A stretch of DNA of 64,000 bases, from positions 42,973,452 through 43,037,451 of the forward strand of contig CM072811.1 of NCBI GenBank assembly GCA_037013495.1, written 5' to 3'. The position numbers were made by a program, and so were the translations under genes. Origin of the DNA: Hippophae tibetana. Lineage: Eukaryota > Streptophyta > Magnoliopsida > Rosales > Elaeagnaceae. Shown piece by piece: positions 60,781 to 64,000 of the stretch (its first letter is position 1; every line of letters begins with the position of its first letter). The notes beneath the pieces were generated by a model, which saw only the letters and a program-made list of their open reading frames with translations, ran no database searches and was not told where the DNA came from.

Positions 60781-61640
60781 TTGGTTATTGAAGATGAAAA
60801 ATGTCAATACATGAATTTAAGTAGACCACAATGGTTGAGTCTCTATAACTTAGCCGAAACCAAAGAATATATCAAAGATACAAAATTTTACAGCATAGGA
60901 AAAAAATTCTTGGAAGTAGTAAATTTAATATTATTGAAGAAGCTAATCCAATTTTATTTATAAAGTTTTCCATGTAATTTTAATTAAGAACCGATATCTA
61001 GGAATTAATTTAAGTAAATTAAATTAATTTTTTGAAAATTTTAAGAAGGTTGTTAAGAACTTCAAAAAAAAATCAAAACAGGTGAAAAGTCTATCTATCT
61101 CAGATTTTTCAGTTTATTTATGGACTGGAATGAAAAATGTTGTGTTATTCCATATCGTTTTATCAAATTAGGGATTTTCAACGCTAATAAAGAAGTTCCA
61201 AAACCAAGGGCATTTCTAGAAAATGAATTCTATACATATGAACTTTTTATACTAATTGGATAGATATTAGGTCAAATTTATCATTAACTCAAAAAATAAT
61301 TGATAATTCTTCGACTAGTAAAGTTATAATCATTTTCAATAACAATATGACTCTCATTGAAGAATATGGTGAAAAATTTAGTAAATTTGAGGCAAATTTT
61401 AACAGTAATAGGCTAAAAATTTGTTAAGAAACAAAAAATGTATTTTATTTTTATGCCAAAAAAATCACTAAGGATCACAAATGAATTTACTACATTAGAG
61501 ATCGAGAAGATGAAGATGCATCATCGGCTACATTATCTAAAGGATTGTCGATAGTAAACGACAAAAAGGAATAAAGATGTAGAACTCATATCTTCATTTA
61601 GCAACTATGTATCTAGAAACTATAAGTGGCTAAGAATCTC
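60781..61640 (+). pseudogene. downstream ORF remnant of pararetrovirus copy 2
   Basis: Open for 60 codons from 60781 and then broken. Matches copy 1 at 9650-10010 (KFLEVVNLILLKKLIQFYL against the related stretch near 9700-9760; LGINLSKLN against VGFNLSELN). Probably the C-terminal part of the viroplasmin/transactivator ORF. Function not assignable from the sequence. Confidence 0.5.
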
Positions 61641-62097
61641 TTCAAGCTTCTTAGTTAGCTCTTAGAATTATAATAATTATTTGTATTATGAATAAAATAG
61701 AGTACCATCACTCTTTTTTAATTTTCTAGTAAGTTTAAATTTGGACAACGTATTAAGGCTTCATCATTACTATGAGAGTATTAAGGTTTGAGCAAGTTGA
61801 GACATATTAGGTGTAATAAACGAAAAATAATAATGAAAAGAAAGATTGTGATAGACCTATTAAATTCAGGTATATTAATTATAATTTTACGTCAATCTTG
61901 AATGATTAAATATTTATTTATAACATTTTTAAATCTGATAAATAAGAAAATGAATGCAAAAAAAATTAGCCACTTAACAAAATCATAAGAAAATTATAAA
62001 AATAAAATAATGTTTTGATAAGAAACTTAAATATTTGCCTTTATAAATAAGAACATGCACGAAGTAACTAGCGTTATGAAACATCTAGTCTCAATTT

Positions 62098-62109
62098 GAT
62101 ATTAAAGTC
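62098..62109 (+). other. decayed primer-binding site, copy 2
   Basis: TGATATTAAAGT, aligned with TGGTATTAAAGT of copy 1 and derived from TGGTATCAGAGC by transitions. Sequence similarity between copies continues to about 62270. Confidence 0.6.
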
Positions 62110-62275
62110 ATAGAAAAGAAAAATACACCATTAGATGAAAAGTTAACGCTGCTAACTGTTAAGAAGTATTAGTAATATTAACTATAAACCTCAGGTGTAT
62201 TAAAGCTTTTTTTTATAAATCTTACGAACATAATTGAAGATACGTTGAACCTTGGGAGCATTAATGATAAATTTT

Positions 62276-63884
62276 TAATATAGTTAACTAACTAAATATT
62301 TTCATTAATTCTCCGTGATATATATATATATATGTTTTGAATCAAATCTATCTTTAATTATTTTTAATTATTTTATCATTAGTTTAGTATTTTCAAAAAC
62401 TCACATATTATGATAGAATGTTTAGGTTTTATTTTCATAATTTTTTTTAAAAAATTTGATAAGTTATTTAAAACTACGTAGTCCTTTTTTAGACCAATCT
62501 TGAAAGTATAATTATAGTTTATTATTAATAATTTATATACTTATAAGTTTTTTATAAATATAGAATTTAATTATCAAACTTTTAAATATCATTTATATTT
62601 TTTACTTTAAAATATATTTTAATTGATTATTTTTTTAGTTGATGACACACATTGTACACGAATACTATGAGTCAAATATGAATATAACTTTTTATTTGAA
62701 ATAATACATGTTTTTAACCCTTTTAATTTTTATATGAATTGATTTTATTTTTAACACTCCTTAAAAAAAATATTTCACATTATAAAAAATATATGAATGA
62801 GCTTATGTTTAATTGAAGCCCTATAATAATATATACAGATTGTACGTGAATAAATTCATCCCAAAATAATACACGTGAATAAATTCATCCCAAAATAATA
62901 CATTGGTCGTACATCTGTTATATATATATATATATATAATTTAAATACATTTTAATTATATATATAAAACATACGTTAAACTAACCAGGGCAAAGCCTTC
63001 TAGGGGTTAAGATTGGACCAAAATCCGTTCTAAATTTTGAATATTTTTTTTATACTACGTATATACACTTAACATTTTTAAACAAATTAAAATAAAAAAT
63101 ACTAAATAAATCACTATTTAGAATAATAAATTAAAAAAAATATTAAACAAAACATCTTACTCTAAATAGGAAAAAAAATCAAATAAAATATCTTTTATCC
63201 CTTTTCATCCTACTCTTTTTTTTTCATTCGTTCTTTTATTTTCCTTCTTTAATTTATAAATTGCTATATTTTTTAATTTATTTAAATAAAAGATAGCACC
63301 CAACATCTTGTTTTGTTATTATTTTTGCTTCCATCTGATCAGTTATTACTATTAAATGTATTATTACTCTTTCATAATTGGATGATAAATAATTTATTAC
63401 TCTTTCATAATATATGAATTTATAATTTTAATTATCATAAAAACCATATGTAGCATTTTATTGTATTTATATTATTTTTATAATTTTAATTAATATATTG
63501 GATAATATTATCACAACAAAAGTATTTCAATTTTATAATTAATTACACTTTAGTATTATTATTGATAAATAAAATTATCATTAATAAAAAAATTATATCT
63601 TAACTCAATATATTTTGTGATAAAAATTATGTTATGCATTAATTATTTTGTGGATAATTTTTTTATTTTATTTCTATTTTTTTCTTACAATGTAGATTTT
63701 TTTACAAAATAATATATCACCCTACCAAAATTGACTCAGCCACTAACAACTAACATAAAACTTGTAAAGAGTCGCGATTATATCACCCAAAATCCAAATA
63801 TACCACACACTTCATTCTGCTTGTTCGTCGACGAAAACAAACAAACAAATAAATAAATATATGAGCAAAATAAATATTTAGAGA
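62276..63884. other. AT-rich intergenic DNA
   Basis: Includes (AT)n runs at about 62318-62333 and 62919-62938 and a small direct repeat CGTGAATAAATTCATCCCAA (62845, 62870). No gene recognised. Confidence 0.4.
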
Positions 63885-63983
63885 TTATGACGTTGGACCA
63901 AAGAAAATAATAATAATAAGAGCAGGACACAAAGTTAGACCAATATATATCATGCTCCATATTAGCCGCCAATTGAAACTCAT
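63885..63983 (-). CDS. hypothetical 32-aa membrane-type small ORF at the window edge
   Basis: ATG at 63983 gives MSFNWRLIWSMIYIGL followed by an Ile/Leu/Phe-rich run and TAA at 63885-63887. It has the look of a single membrane span, and the DNA here is less AT-rich than its surroundings. It might be a real small ORF, the start of a longer spliced gene, or chance. The sequence upstream lies outside the window. Confidence 0.2.
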   Translation of the reverse strand: MSFNWRLIWSMIYIGLTLCPALIIIIFFGPTS

Positions 63984-64000
63984 TTTCTTCGAAGGTTGGC

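Larger units (their letters stand above)
54790..62275 (+). mobile_element. endogenous pararetrovirus (Caulimoviridae-like), copy 2, near full length, decayed
   Basis: Remnants occur in one order and strand: movement protein (about 55200-55600), coat-protein region with a zinc knuckle (57504-57545), protease region (about 57890-58010), RT (58200-58900), RNase H (to about 59520), coiled coil and viroplasmin-like domain (59862-60000), downstream ORF (60781-61640), poly(A)-like region and a decayed tRNA-Met primer site (62098-62109). About 7.5 kb less the 574-bp solo LTR is the size of a whole caulimovirid genome. There are stops and frameshifts in every part. The right boundary corresponds to that of copy 1. 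The left boundary is uncertain. Confidence 0.85.

Overview
The window is nuclear DNA from a flowering plant, most likely a eudicot. The evidence is intron-rich genes with GT/AG junctions, very AT-rich intergenic DNA, and plant copia, gypsy-type, hAT and MITE repeats plus endogenous pararetrovirus DNA. I cannot name the species. No operons, CRISPR arrays, tRNA or rRNA genes were seen. Splice sites, target-site duplications (TSDs) and domains were read by eye from the sequence.

One protein-coding gene looks intact: MAU2/SCC4 (27124-33619, minus strand, 12 exons, 721 codons plus stop), the cohesin-loader partner of SCC2. Two other host genes are visible only as wreckage. The left end (1032-2359, minus) holds the first exons of an ABCB25/ATM3-type mitochondrial ABC transporter, with one exon missing and a one-base deletion. 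At 4839-6700 (plus) lies a subtilase (SBT1-type) pseudogene, itself interrupted by a small palindromic retroelement.

Most of the rest is layered mobile DNA. 6102-6544: a 443-bp element made of one LTR, a tRNA-Met primer site and an inverted LTR copy, with a perfect 5-bp TSD. 7548-10585: truncated endogenous pararetrovirus, copy 1. 13918-17896: a hAT transposon with 8-bp TSDs and a dead transposase. 18345-25000: nested copia wreckage on both strands with a hAT-type MITE inside. 25674-26519: an element with long terminal inverted repeats. 36573-44067: a copia element with TSD GCTTC, split by a 2-kb solo LTR with TSD GGTAT. 44840-48852: an LTR element without recognisable pol, carrying about six tandem copies of a roughly 190-bp repeat. 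About 54790-62275: endogenous pararetrovirus, copy 2, which keeps traces of movement protein, coat-protein zinc knuckle, protease, reverse transcriptase, RNase H and viroplasmin regions, and holds a 574-bp solo LTR.

The two pararetrovirus copies belong to one family, are collinear from RT to just past the primer site, and are heavily decayed. Both are on the plus strand about 50 kb apart. Nothing here looks able to move or replicate by itself. The main interest is the insertion history (host gene, then element, then element within element), the inverted-LTR palindrome with snRNA-type promoter motifs in each arm, and the viroplasmin-bearing pararetrovirus family.
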